Below the pieces are notes generated by a model, which was not told where the DNA came from, made no database searches, and saw nothing but the letters and a program-made list of their open reading frames with translations. Positions 18,901 to 26,106 of a stretch of DNA of 64,000 bases are shown piece after piece (position 1 is the stretch's first letter; the number at the start of each line of letters is the position of its first letter). The position numbers and the translations under genes are program-made. The DNA comes from an uncultured Aquimarina sp. (GTDB lineage Bacteria > Bacteroidota > Bacteroidia > Flavobacteriales > Flavobacteriaceae): NCBI RefSeq assembly GCF_947492405.1, contig NZ_CANLMP010000001.1:186001-250000 (forward strand). The letters run 5' to 3'.

Positions 18901-19597
18901 TCCTGTCGTAATTCATGGGAATGCTCTTGTATCTCCCAAAGGAGATTTTATAATTCACGATGGTGCGATACAACTAAAGATTTTGCCAAGAATTACTTCA
19001 GATAATAAGGAGTTTGGAACTGGTTATGCGGAAAGAACTAAAAAGATAAGTGCTTACTTTAGAGAACAATTTTTTAAATTACAAGAAGATCTAGAAGGAG
19101 TAGACTATTATAAAAATGCGATACTGAATAATTATAGATACAAAAGTTGTTTTAAAGAAGTCAAAGCTGATTACGCATTGCATAAAGAAAAATATTATAA
19201 GGCTGCAAGCTTTATCGATCATAAAGATCGTGTTTTGCAATACAGTGATGATTATGGACAATTTTTACTATACCTAAGTTTTAAAAGACCTTATGCCAAG
19301 TTAACGGGAGTGCTTATTGGAGATGAAAAGCTGGCTATAGCAAAAAACTGTTACAGTACTAAAAGAAATAAAGTGGAGTTTGTAGATGATCAAGATTTGA
19401 CATCGAAAAAAATTGATGTACTTTTGCTTAATACAACTACACCAATACAACCACAATACATAAAAGAAATACTATCAGAAGATATAAATCGAATTATTAT
19501 ATTTTCTGAAAGTAAGGAGTTTACCGAATTATTGAAAACTACTTTTAGTGTAGTTATTCAAGAGTTTGGGTTGACAGTTTTGAATAGAATTAAATAG
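15917..19597 (+). CDS. MMPL/RND-type transporter fused to PlsC acyltransferase and a methyltransferase-like tail
   Basis: 1226 residues in three parts. The first (about 1-830) is an RND/MMPL lipid exporter: two repeats, each with a helix, a periplasmic domain and a bundle of five helices. The second (about 890-1060) is a PlsC acyltransferase with NHSSFLD (898-904, H-x4-D) and FPEGSRT (965-971). The third (about 1070-1226) looks like a class I methyltransferase fold, with VLQYSDDYGQFLLYLSFKRP from residue 1106 standing where motif I would be. The usual D-x-G-x-G reads YSDDYG, so SAM binding is doubtful. In a flexirubin locus the PlsC part could form the ester between polyene acid and resorcinol, and the MMPL part could export the product; both ideas are inference. 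It overlaps the GT2 gene by eight bases. Confidence 0.85.
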   Translation: MHKFFLLLYQYIKHNRLIAWPVIIGVFAIFAFLASNIGFEEDITRLIPNSDKSEVTQKVLKTVSFSDKIVVNITNKNQNPDDLVAYASAYIDSMNTHLPKYVKKIQGKVADDNVMELYDFVYQHLPFFLAESDYENIDQKINPDSITKVIENNYKTLISPAGLVTKKFIVKDPLGLTPKGLQKLAQLQLGDNYDLYNGFLITKDRKNLLLFITPALATNETGENTFFVEELKKITTNLNNIYSEKAEAVLFGATLYAVANAKQIKRDIQLTVSIAMSILLLILIFFYRKLTVPLIIFTPTVFGAIIAIAILYLIKGKISAISLGIGSVLLGITLDYSLHILTHFRNNNNVKELYRDVSMPVIMSSLTTAVAFLCLIFVKSEALNDLGIFAAVSVVGASVFALIFIPQVYRFSENKKTKRKTFIDRISQTDFHKSKILISIVGIVFIIGLFLFHKVGFNTDLSRMNYQPEDLVAAEEDLDRINNNKAKSIYLVSYGTSLNEALNANNKLFETLQQKKLNKELINFSSVGGVVLSQEAQIEKIKLWSEFWTKQRIDTLTNLLKEKGQVVGFKPETFTQFYKTLNSEINPISFHEYQNIKELYLDEFVTNESDFSTVVSAIKVDHENADNINASLSKIANTVVIDRKQLNETLLGNLKNDFNSLIGYSLVAVVLLLLLFYRDPMLTLLTALPIAITWVITLGVMKMLEIDFNIFNVIISTFVFGLGVDYSIFITNGLVKEFTYGAKELPTYKTSILLSVITTILGVGVLIFAKHPALRSISIVSLIGILSAVFVAFTIQPMLFRTFITNRVKKGLTPLRMRQTLWSLFSFGYFIIGGFIVSLISSLIIPWFPARMKKKMAVFHSVTSRLMRSVLYSNPFVKKRVYNPENEDFSKQCIIIANHSSFLDIISIGMLYPKLIYLVKDWVYDNPVFGRAAKLAGFYPVSSGIEGGVEHLRNKVKQGYSLIAFPEGSRTDTAKMSRFHKGSFYLAQELNLDILPVVIHGNALVSPKGDFIIHDGAIQLKILPRITSDNKEFGTGYAERTKKISAYFREQFFKLQEDLEGVDYYKNAILNNYRYKSCFKEVKADYALHKEKYYKAASFIDHKDRVLQYSDDYGQFLLYLSFKRPYAKLTGVLIGDEKLAIAKNCYSTKRNKVEFVDDQDLTSKKIDVLLLNTTTPIQPQYIKEILSEDINRIIIFSESKEFTELLKTTFSVVIQEFGLTVLNRIK

Positions 19598-21139
19598 ATG
19601 CAAAATAAATTTGATGTTATCATTATTGGGAGTGGATTAGGAGGATTGGTTTCTGCAAATATCCTTGCCAAAGAAGGTAAGAGTGTATGTGTTTTAGAAA
19701 AGAACAACCAGTTTGGAGGAAATCTACAGACTTTTGTTAGAGACAAAAGTATATTTGATACCGGTATTCATTATATAGGAGGTTTAGATAAAGGACAGAA
19801 TCTATATCAGTATTTTAAATATCTGGATATTATGGATGATCTGAAAATCAAAAGAATGGATATTGATGGTTATGATGTTGTTACTTTTGATGATGACGAG
19901 TTTGAATATCCTCACGCCCAGGGATATGATAATTTTGTAAAACAGTTAGTGAGTTTTTTTCCAGAAGAAGAAAAAGGAATAAACGAATATGTTAATAAAG
20001 TAAGAGATACTTGTTACAGGTTTCCGTTGTATAATTTACAAGAAGGAGATCGATATTATGGAGAAGATCTGTTAACCCTTAAAGCCAAGGATTATATAGA
20101 TGATGTTGTAAAAGATCCTAAATTAAGAGCAGTTCTTGCCGGTTCCAATTTATTGTATGCAGGTGATCCAGATAAAACTCCGTTTTATGTACATGCATTA
20201 TCAGTTAACTCATACATGGAAAGTGCATGGAGGTGTATTCAAGGAGGAAGCCAGATTGCTAAGCTGTTAGTAAAAAGATTTAGAGCACTTGGAGGTGAAA
20301 TTTATAAGTATCAGGAAGTAAATAAATTCAATTTTGACGAAGGTCAATTAGTATCGGTTTCCACCACCAAAGGTGACACTTTTGTTGGAGATAATTTTAT
20401 TTCTAATGTAGATCCAAAACTTACCTTACAGATTATTGGTAAAGAACGTTTTAGGAATTTATATTATAAAAGGATTCAAAACACAGAAAGTATTATATCT
20501 TCATTTAGCATATATATAGTTTTCGAAAAAAGAACTTTTCTTTATATCAATAAAAACTATTACCATACGCGCACACCAGAGAAAGTATGGACTACACAAG
20601 AGTATAAAGAAGAAAATTGGCCAGAAGCATATTTGATTTCTACCAATGAGGACCTTAAAAATCCAGGTTTTGCAGAAAATTTGACTTCTATTGCTTATAT
20701 GCGATTTGAGGAAATGGAACCTTGGACGGACACTTTTAATACGGTTGCAGAAAAGAATGATAGAGGAGAGGATTATGAGGAATTTAAACAACGTAAAATT
20801 GAGGCATATTTAAAAGAGATAGAGAAAAAATTTCCAAATATTAGATCTTGTATCAAATCAGTGCATACTTCTACACCGCTGTCTTATAGAGATTATATTG
20901 GTTGCTATGAGGGTTCAATGTATGGTTTTGCAAAAGATGCAGATAATCCAATGAAATCTTTTTTATCACCAAGAACTAAGATTCCTAATTTATTATTTAC
21001 AGGTCAAGGGTTAAATATGCACGGTGTGCTAGGAGTAACAATAAGTGCAGTAGTAACTTGTGGAGAATTAGTCGGTAAAGAACATTTATTGAAACAAATT
21101 AAAAATACTTTGACTAAAAAAGAAGTAGAAGGTTCATAA
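19598..21139 (+). CDS. CrtI/retinol-saturase-like FAD-dependent oxidoreductase
   Basis: 513 residues with an N-terminal FAD-binding Rossmann motif IIIGSGLGGLVSANILAKEG (GxGxxG at 11-16), then VLEKNNQFGGNLQTF. The C-terminal block GQGLNMHGVLGVTISAVVT matches the second dinucleotide signature of phytoene-desaturase-like enzymes. Members act on long polyene or lipid chains, which suits the pigment pathway: it may desaturate or isomerise the chain or oxidise the aryl head. It starts immediately after the stop of the fusion gene and overlaps the next start by one base. Confidence 0.88.
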   Translation: MQNKFDVIIIGSGLGGLVSANILAKEGKSVCVLEKNNQFGGNLQTFVRDKSIFDTGIHYIGGLDKGQNLYQYFKYLDIMDDLKIKRMDIDGYDVVTFDDDEFEYPHAQGYDNFVKQLVSFFPEEEKGINEYVNKVRDTCYRFPLYNLQEGDRYYGEDLLTLKAKDYIDDVVKDPKLRAVLAGSNLLYAGDPDKTPFYVHALSVNSYMESAWRCIQGGSQIAKLLVKRFRALGGEIYKYQEVNKFNFDEGQLVSVSTTKGDTFVGDNFISNVDPKLTLQIIGKERFRNLYYKRIQNTESIISSFSIYIVFEKRTFLYINKNYYHTRTPEKVWTTQEYKEENWPEAYLISTNEDLKNPGFAENLTSIAYMRFEEMEPWTDTFNTVAEKNDRGEDYEEFKQRKIEAYLKEIEKKFPNIRSCIKSVHTSTPLSYRDYIGCYEGSMYGFAKDADNPMKSFLSPRTKIPNLLFTGQGLNMHGVLGVTISAVVTCGELVGKEHLLKQIKNTLTKKEVEGS

Positions 21140-22806
21140 TGAAGCATATTTTCTATTATATATTTCTTCTATTTGTTGTAATGACCTCAACATCTTGTGG
21201 TGTAAAGAAATCATTGGCAGCGAGACCAGATATTTCTGGAATTGAAAGTGTTGATACAACTAGAATAAAACATAGTCCCACTTTTTTTACCCTTAATAAT
21301 AACCTTCTTCGTAAAAATAAGCAGGGATTATGGGAAATGTACCTTGAAGGAAAACCACTAGAAAGAGGAATTGCAGCTGGAAGTTTAGGGAGAGAATTGA
21401 TCAAAATACAGGAAGATGCTTTTATAGGAAAGATTACAGAGCTAATCCCTTCAGAAGGGTATCTTAGGTTTTTAAGTAAAATTATAGCTTGGTATAATCG
21501 TAAGTTACATTTGAATGTTCCAGAAGAGTTTAAAACTGAAATCTATGGAGTTTCTAGGTATGCATCCAATGATTATAATGATTTTGCAGAACCTTATGTG
21601 CGTATGCTCTACGCACACGGAGCTCACGATATAGGACATGCATTACAAGATTTGATGCTAGTAGGATGTACTTCTTTTGCTGCCTGGGATGATAAAACAA
21701 CAGATGGTAAACTGCTCATCGGACGTAATTTTGATTTCTATGCGGGAGATGATTTTTCCAAAGAGAAATTAGTCACTTTCATGAATCCTTCAGAAGGGTA
21801 TAAGTTTATGACTTATGGATGGGCAGGAATGATGGGAGCTTTATCCGGAATGAATGAAGAAGGATTGACTATTACGATTAACGCTGGTAAATCTAAAATT
21901 CCACTGGTAGCTAAAACACCTATATCAATTCTAACAAGAGAAATATTACAATATGCTTCTACAATTGAAGAAGCTATAGAGATTGCTAAAAAAAGAGAAG
22001 TTTTTGTGTCAGAATCTATTATGATAGGTAGTGCCAAAGACAAAAGAGCAGCATTGATAGAGGTTTCACCTAATAATTTTGGAGTCTATAATGTTCAGAA
22101 TACCAATCAATTGGTGTGTTCTAATCATTTTCAGAGTGATACATATACCGAAGATAAGCGTAATCAAAAAGCAATAGCAGAAAGTCATTCTTTATATAGA
22201 TATCAACGAATGACAGAGCTTTTATCAGAAAATGATAAATTAAACCCCGAAAAAGCAGTAGCTATATTGAGAAACAGAGATGGTCTGGATGACGCGTTGA
22301 TAGGATATGGTAATGAAAAAGCCTTAAATCAGATGCTAGCACATCATGGAATTGTATTCCAACCAGAAGAACGAAAAGTATGGGTTTCTACAAATCCTTA
22401 TCAGATGGGAGAATTTGTAGCATACGATCTGGATGAAGTTTTCGAAAGAATAAAAGAACAAAAAGAAGAAGTTGTTATTGCTTCAGAATCAATGAACGTT
22501 CCTGAAGATGCATTTATTCACACAGAAACGTATGCTAATTATGAAGCGTTTAGGGTGTTAAGTAGAAAAATTGAAGCAGCAACAGATAATGAAGAAAAGG
22601 TGTCTGAAGATGAGCTTTCGAAATTTCAAAGTTTAAACCCTAATTATTGGGCAACGTATTTTGTTCTTGGTGAATATCATTACATACAAAAAGATTATAA
22701 AAAAGCATTAATAGCTTTTAAACAAGCTATAAAAAGAGAAGTAACTACAGTTCCTGACATGGAGAATCTAAAAAAGTATATCAGGAAGTGTGAGCGAAAA
22801 ATGTAA
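21139..22806 (+). CDS. C45-family acyltransferase/hydrolase lipoprotein
   Basis: 555 residues with a lipoprotein signal (lipobox STSC). The central domain resembles the C45 family of N-terminal-nucleophile hydrolases (acyl-CoA:6-aminopenicillanic acid acyltransferase, choloylglycine-hydrolase-like). The motif VGCTSFAAWDDKT carries the candidate nucleophile Cys177, followed by GRNFDFYAG and later NEEGLTITINAGK. Normally such enzymes self-cleave before the Cys. About 90 C-terminal residues form TPR-like helices. It lies in the pigment operon and may transfer or hydrolyse an acyl group at the membrane, for example in the final ester bond. That assignment is inference. Confidence 0.82.
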   Translation: MKHIFYYIFLLFVVMTSTSCGVKKSLAARPDISGIESVDTTRIKHSPTFFTLNNNLLRKNKQGLWEMYLEGKPLERGIAAGSLGRELIKIQEDAFIGKITELIPSEGYLRFLSKIIAWYNRKLHLNVPEEFKTEIYGVSRYASNDYNDFAEPYVRMLYAHGAHDIGHALQDLMLVGCTSFAAWDDKTTDGKLLIGRNFDFYAGDDFSKEKLVTFMNPSEGYKFMTYGWAGMMGALSGMNEEGLTITINAGKSKIPLVAKTPISILTREILQYASTIEEAIEIAKKREVFVSESIMIGSAKDKRAALIEVSPNNFGVYNVQNTNQLVCSNHFQSDTYTEDKRNQKAIAESHSLYRYQRMTELLSENDKLNPEKAVAILRNRDGLDDALIGYGNEKALNQMLAHHGIVFQPEERKVWVSTNPYQMGEFVAYDLDEVFERIKEQKEEVVIASESMNVPEDAFIHTETYANYEAFRVLSRKIEAATDNEEKVSEDELSKFQSLNPNYWATYFVLGEYHYIQKDYKKALIAFKQAIKREVTTVPDMENLKKYIRKCERKM

Positions 22807-22826
22807 AATAAAGTAACTTATACAAC

Positions 22827-22864
22827 CAGACCTCACAGTACGCCGCGGCGCACTGTGAGGTCTG
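22827..22864. repeat. REP-like palindrome, copy 1
   Basis: CAGACCTCACAGT (22827-22839) and ACTGTGAGGTCTG (22852-22864) form a 13-bp stem; the middle CGCCGCGGCG is itself self-complementary. A related palindrome with the same AGACCT-ACAG design occurs at 25125-25162. There is no T-run after it, so it looks more like a dispersed palindromic repeat than a plain terminator, though it may still slow transcription into the PaaK-like gene. Confidence 0.75.
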
Positions 22865-22885
22865 AATAGAAAGTATAGATATAAT

Positions 22886-24169
22886 ATGATCAAGAACATA
22901 GAGAAAGCTACATCGACAGAAATATCAAATCTTCAGAATGAAAAACTTCGGGAGTTAGTAGGTTTTGTTTCGCAATATTCTCCTTACTATAAAAGATTGT
23001 TCGCTACGCTTGATATTTCTATAGATGATATTAAAACCGTTGAAGATCTTAAAAAACTACCTATTACTACTAAGGATGACTTACAGGAGTATAATGATGA
23101 TTTTTTGTGTGTACCTAAATCAGAAATCACGGATTATGTAACTACTTCAGGGACATTAGGAAAACCAGTCACATTTGCTCTAACAGAAAAAGACTTGGAG
23201 CGATTGGCTTATAACGAAGCAATTTCATTCACAACTGCAGGAGTAACTAAAACGGATGTTGTACAATTAACCACAACTTTAGATCGTAGATTTATGGCGG
23301 GTCTGGCATATTTTTTGGGCACTAGAAAATTAGGTGCAGCAATGGTTCGCGTAGGATCCGGAATTCCTGAATTACAATGGGATTCTATAGAACGTTTTCA
23401 GTCAACATATTTGGTAGTAGTCCCTTCATTTTTATTAAAATTGATCTCTTATGCAGAGGCACATGGGATAGATTATAAAAACTCTTCTGTAAAAGCCGCA
23501 ATATGTATAGGAGAACCATTAAGAGATCAGGATTTTAAACTAAATACTTTAGGTAGTAAGATCAAGGAGAAATGGGATATTGATTTATATTCTACTTATG
23601 CATCCACAGAAATGAGTACGGCATTTACGGAGTGCGAAGCACATCAAGGAGGACATCACCGTCCTGAGTTGATCATTACTGAGATTCTTGATGAAAGCGG
23701 AAATGCTGTTGAAGAAGGTGAAGTAGGAGAATTGGCAATCACTACACTAGGTATAGAAGCAATGCCTTTATTACGATATACTACTGGTGATATGGTACAA
23801 GCACATACAGAACCGTGTAGTTGTGGAAGGAATACCATGCGTTTAAGTCCTGTACTTGGGAGAAAGAAGCACATGATTAAGTATAAAGGAACTACGTTAT
23901 ATCCACAGAGTGTCATAGAAGTACTTACTAGTTTCGAAGGATTAGGAATGTACGTAATCGAAGTCGTGATTGGTGAGCTTGGTACGGATAAATTGTTGAT
24001 ACATGTATCCAATTCTTTAAGCGCTTTGCAACAAAAAGAGTTGAAAGAACATCTAAGAGCAAATCTCAGAGTAGTACCAGATTTAGTATTAAACACAAAA
24101 GAGACTCTAAAAGCAAAAAAATTTCCTGAGATGAGTCGTAAGCCTATTTCTTTTATAGATTCTAGATAA
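22886..24169 (+). CDS. phenylacetate-CoA ligase (PaaK)-like adenylate-forming enzyme
   Basis: 427 residues of the ANL superfamily. The nucleotide-binding loop reads TTSGTLGKPVTF (about 88-99); YSTYASTEMSTAFTEC is the acyl-adenylate motif; TTGDMVQAHTEPCSCGR is the PaaK-type hinge region with Cys residues; a small C-terminal domain follows, with a Lys-rich end. It should activate an aromatic or fatty carboxylic acid as adenylate and then CoA or carrier thioester. As the last gene of the pigment locus it may feed a starter or recycle a released acid. It is separated from the upstream operon by a palindrome, so it may also have its own promoter. Confidence 0.85.
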   Translation: MIKNIEKATSTEISNLQNEKLRELVGFVSQYSPYYKRLFATLDISIDDIKTVEDLKKLPITTKDDLQEYNDDFLCVPKSEITDYVTTSGTLGKPVTFALTEKDLERLAYNEAISFTTAGVTKTDVVQLTTTLDRRFMAGLAYFLGTRKLGAAMVRVGSGIPELQWDSIERFQSTYLVVVPSFLLKLISYAEAHGIDYKNSSVKAAICIGEPLRDQDFKLNTLGSKIKEKWDIDLYSTYASTEMSTAFTECEAHQGGHHRPELIITEILDESGNAVEEGEVGELAITTLGIEAMPLLRYTTGDMVQAHTEPCSCGRNTMRLSPVLGRKKHMIKYKGTTLYPQSVIEVLTSFEGLGMYVIEVVIGELGTDKLLIHVSNSLSALQQKELKEHLRANLRVVPDLVLNTKETLKAKKFPEMSRKPISFIDSR

Positions 24170-24196
24170 TCCAATTAGAATTATTCAAAAAATAAA

Positions 24197-24247
24197 TTTT
24201 AGTTATTTGATTTTCAATAAAGGGGTAGATTTCTCTTATAGAATAAA
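24197..24247 (+). promoter_or_regulatory. duplicated leader element, copy A
   Basis: This segment opens TTTTAGTTATTTGATTTTC and ends with GATTTCTCTTAT-x-GAATAAA. It matches 25454-25508 almost base for base. Both copies lie upstream of genes whose proteins share a PCP-x-x-CD tail, at about 80 and 175 bases from the start codons. The inverted repeat TTTGATT-TTC-AATCAAA is perfect in copy B and imperfect here. A second shared block, ACTAATTTAAAaCC, sits just before both start codons. I interpret it as a common operator and promoter region. Confidence 0.6.
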
Positions 24248-24327
24248 GAAGTTTGCTGTGTTTTTTTAAGGGAAATTATAGTCTTTTTTTGTAGTTTTAA
24301 AGAATACTAATTTAAAACCTATGTATT

Positions 24328-25065
24328 ATGAAAATTAAACACTTCACACGAGCGTTTATTGTTTTTGGGCTTTTATTATTTGTTTCTTGTAACGAAGAAG
24401 AAACAGCTGTCGAAACAGTCGAACAATCAACAGAAGACTTATTTGCTAAAAATTGGCAAGAAGCAGATCTCTCCAAATTCTTTACAGGAGAAGAAATGAA
24501 TTACCCTATTTCTAATAAACAGTTAAAAAATGTATTGAACCACAAAGATGTATATCAGATACGTTTTGTGCCGGGCATTTTAAATAATGAATTACTGGTA
24601 AAAGTGGTAAGTATAGATGCTACAGGTAAAGTTTTGGCAGAAGAATTGGTAAAACAATCCAAAGACTTGACATTACATAATCAATTAGAAAAATTGCGCA
24701 CCTCTGATTTTGACAAAGAAACTATTACAGATTCAATGGTGTCTAAACATATACTACCATTTAATGATGCAGCAAATTATCTAAATTCTTGGATGCAAAA
24801 ATCATCTTTATATATTGATGAAATGACCTCATATAATGGAATGCGTATCCGTCATTTTGCTTTAGAGCCGGTGGTTATTAAACATATGATAGCTTTAGAA
24901 TCGGATACAATTAGCCTTTCTTGGGGCATCAATTCAGAAAAAAAGTTGACTACAGTTTTTGTACCTATTACCAATAACCATATAAAAGCTGCTACCAAAA
25001 ATGGAGGTAATGGACCAGCGTATGATTTTACTTTACCTTGTCCAACAGCTTGTGATCCTGATTAA
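24328..25065 (+). CDS. lipoprotein with two divergent internal repeats and PCP-x-x-CD tail
   Basis: 245 residues with a lipoprotein signal (lipobox FVSC, Cys21). I do not recognise a named domain. Residues about 60-105 and about 145-215 look like two divergent copies of one unit: a helix, a strand ending in a hydrophobic-G-I turn, and a strand (VYQIRFVPGILNNELLVKVV against TISLSWGINSEKKLTTVFVP). The downstream soluble protein at 25684 resembles the second copy. The C-terminus YDFTLPCPTACDPD nearly matches YDVTAPCPPFCDDN of that protein, with a C-x-x-x-C pair (C238, C242). It probably sits in the outer membrane. It has its own leader and is followed by an AT-rich hairpin and a REP-like terminator. 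Confidence 0.75.
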   Translation: MKIKHFTRAFIVFGLLLFVSCNEEETAVETVEQSTEDLFAKNWQEADLSKFFTGEEMNYPISNKQLKNVLNHKDVYQIRFVPGILNNELLVKVVSIDATGKVLAEELVKQSKDLTLHNQLEKLRTSDFDKETITDSMVSKHILPFNDAANYLNSWMQKSSLYIDEMTSYNGMRIRHFALEPVVIKHMIALESDTISLSWGINSEKKLTTVFVPITNNHIKAATKNGGNGPAYDFTLPCPTACDPD

Positions 25066-25068
25066 TTA

Positions 25069-25110
25069 AAATATTATTTTAATTAAAATTCTAAGCTTAA
25101 AATAATATTT
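25069..25110. other. AT-rich perfect inverted repeat
   Basis: AAATATTATTTT (25069-25080) and AAAATAATATTT (25099-25110) form a perfect 12-bp stem with an 18-base loop, four bases after the stop of the tailed lipoprotein. It could stabilise the 3' end of the mRNA; together with the GC-rich palindrome just downstream it makes a double structure. Confidence 0.5.
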
Positions 25111-25124
25111 GATTTATAAGTAGT

Positions 25125-25165
25125 AAGACCTGACAGCACGCCACGGCGTGCTGTCAGGTCTTTTT
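25125..25165 (+). terminator. REP-like palindrome copy 2, likely terminator
   Basis: A perfect 18-bp stem (25125-25142 with 25145-25162) with only two loop bases, AAGACCTGACAGCACGCC on the left arm, followed by a T-run. It resembles the palindrome at 22827-22864. Its position after the lipoprotein gene and the T-run make it a good terminator, while the relation to the other copy marks it as a dispersed repeat. Confidence 0.75.
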
Positions 25166-25185
25166 ATTGTTTGTAGGATATTATT

Positions 25186-25407
25186 CCTCTCCTTGGAAGG
25201 AGAGGTTAGGTGAGGATGTGGAATATGAATGAAGAAAAGATATTAAAAAATCTAATTAGTTGTAATTGTGGTTTTAGGCTAAAAAAACATCCCATCCCCA
25301 GCCCTTCCCAAGTGGAAGGGAGTATATTATTTAGCTAAAAGTTCTTCCCTCTGGGAAGGATTTAGGATGGGGTACACCAAAAACTTCGAAGGAGAGTCTA
25401 GGTGAGG
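25186..25407. repeat. cluster of REP-like palindromic repeats
   Basis: Four related units lie in this gene-free stretch. CCTCTCCTT-GG-AAGGAGAGG (25186-25205) is followed by TTAGGTGAGGATG. CCCTTCC-x5-GGAAGGG (25302-25320) is in the opposite orientation, with CATCCCATCCCCAG before it. TTCCC-TCT-GGGAA (25345-25357) is followed by TTTAGGATGGGG. A partial unit CTTCGAAGGAGAGTC-TAGGTGAGGATG ends the cluster near 25411. The alternation of orientation resembles BIME-type REP clusters. No coding sequence is visible here. Confidence 0.7.
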
Positions 25408-25453
25408 ATGTGAATATTTCACGGATTTATTTCAGATTACTTATAAATTAGTT

Positions 25454-25508
25454 TTTTAGTTATTTGATTTTCAATCAAAAGGGAGATTTCTCTTATGAAT
25501 CGAATAAA
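25454..25508 (+). promoter_or_regulatory. duplicated leader element, copy B
   Basis: Copy B of the element at 24197-24247. It contains the perfect inverted repeat TTTGATT (25464-25470) TTC AATCAAA (25474-25480), then GGGAGATTTCTCTTATGAAT. Closer to the gene, near 25635, a TATTTTG similar to a -7 box precedes ACTAATTTAAACC, which is also found before the lipoprotein gene. The likely binder is the LuxR-type regulator encoded two genes downstream, but this is inference. Confidence 0.6.
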
Positions 25509-25683
25509 TTTTTCACATTTATTTAACGATATCAATAGTATTTATTATAAATTTATAGGATACTTTTTTAAGTTTAAAAAACCAATGGCTTTTAGACATA
25601 AACCAAGTAAACTATTTACATATCAATTACTCCGTATTTTGTAAGCTTATTTAATCATATTACTAATTTAAACCAAAAACAAA

Positions 25684-26106
25684 ATGAATCCGAACAACGA
25701 AAACACAATTTCATTAGAAACAGCTCAAGATTGGACTCAAAGATGGAGAACACAATATCCGGAGAACAGTAAAGCCTATTTAATTCCTGCAGTAGATCTT
25801 ATCGAGGTATTAAATGAAATGAAAATTTTATCGGATACTGCTGCTGCTGAGGCACAGCAAAATGCTAGTGATAATGCATTAGATGTTCGTGCTTATATGG
25901 CGATTGAAATGCAGAAAAATGGTGCAACCCTAGAAAAAGTAATTTTGGTAGGTACTAAAAAAGGAAAAGATGGTGTTTATCGCGATATTATTAATGGAAC
26001 AATAGATGCTAAATCAGCAGGTCTTGAAGATGGTTCTAGCAGTGGACTTTATGATGTAACTGCTCCTTGTCCACCTTTTTGTGATGATAATAGCCCTTTG
26101 TATTAA
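25684..26106 (+). CDS. small soluble protein with conserved PCP-x-x-CD tail, first gene of a signalling operon
   Basis: 140 residues with no signal peptide or membrane segment. An N-terminal ETAQDWTQRWRTQYP helix is followed by AYLIPAVDLIEVLNEM, an Ala-rich helix, and the strands VRAYMAIEM and LEKVILVGTKKGKDG. The tail LYDVTAPCPPFCDDNSPLY holds a C-x-x-x-C pair. It resembles the second half of the lipoprotein at 24328, including the tail. I know no function. Its TAA overlaps the ATG of the membrane protein (TAATG at 26104-26108), so it is translationally coupled to a membrane protein, a histidine kinase and a response regulator. It may be the signal, a ligand-binding partner or an output of that system. 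Confidence 0.75.
   Translation: MNPNNENTISLETAQDWTQRWRTQYPENSKAYLIPAVDLIEVLNEMKILSDTAAAEAQQNASDNALDVRAYMAIEMQKNGATLEKVILVGTKKGKDGVYRDIINGTIDAKSAGLEDGSSSGLYDVTAPCPPFCDDNSPLY

Noticed and set aside
23656..24174. A 172-codon open frame on the minus strand
   Set aside because: It is antisense to the PaaK-like gene, whose motifs are clear, and its translation has no recognisable domain or promoter.
25186..25411. CRISPR array
   Set aside because: The repeats are short palindromes of varied length in both orientations with irregular gaps, not direct repeats with equal spacers, and no cas gene is near.
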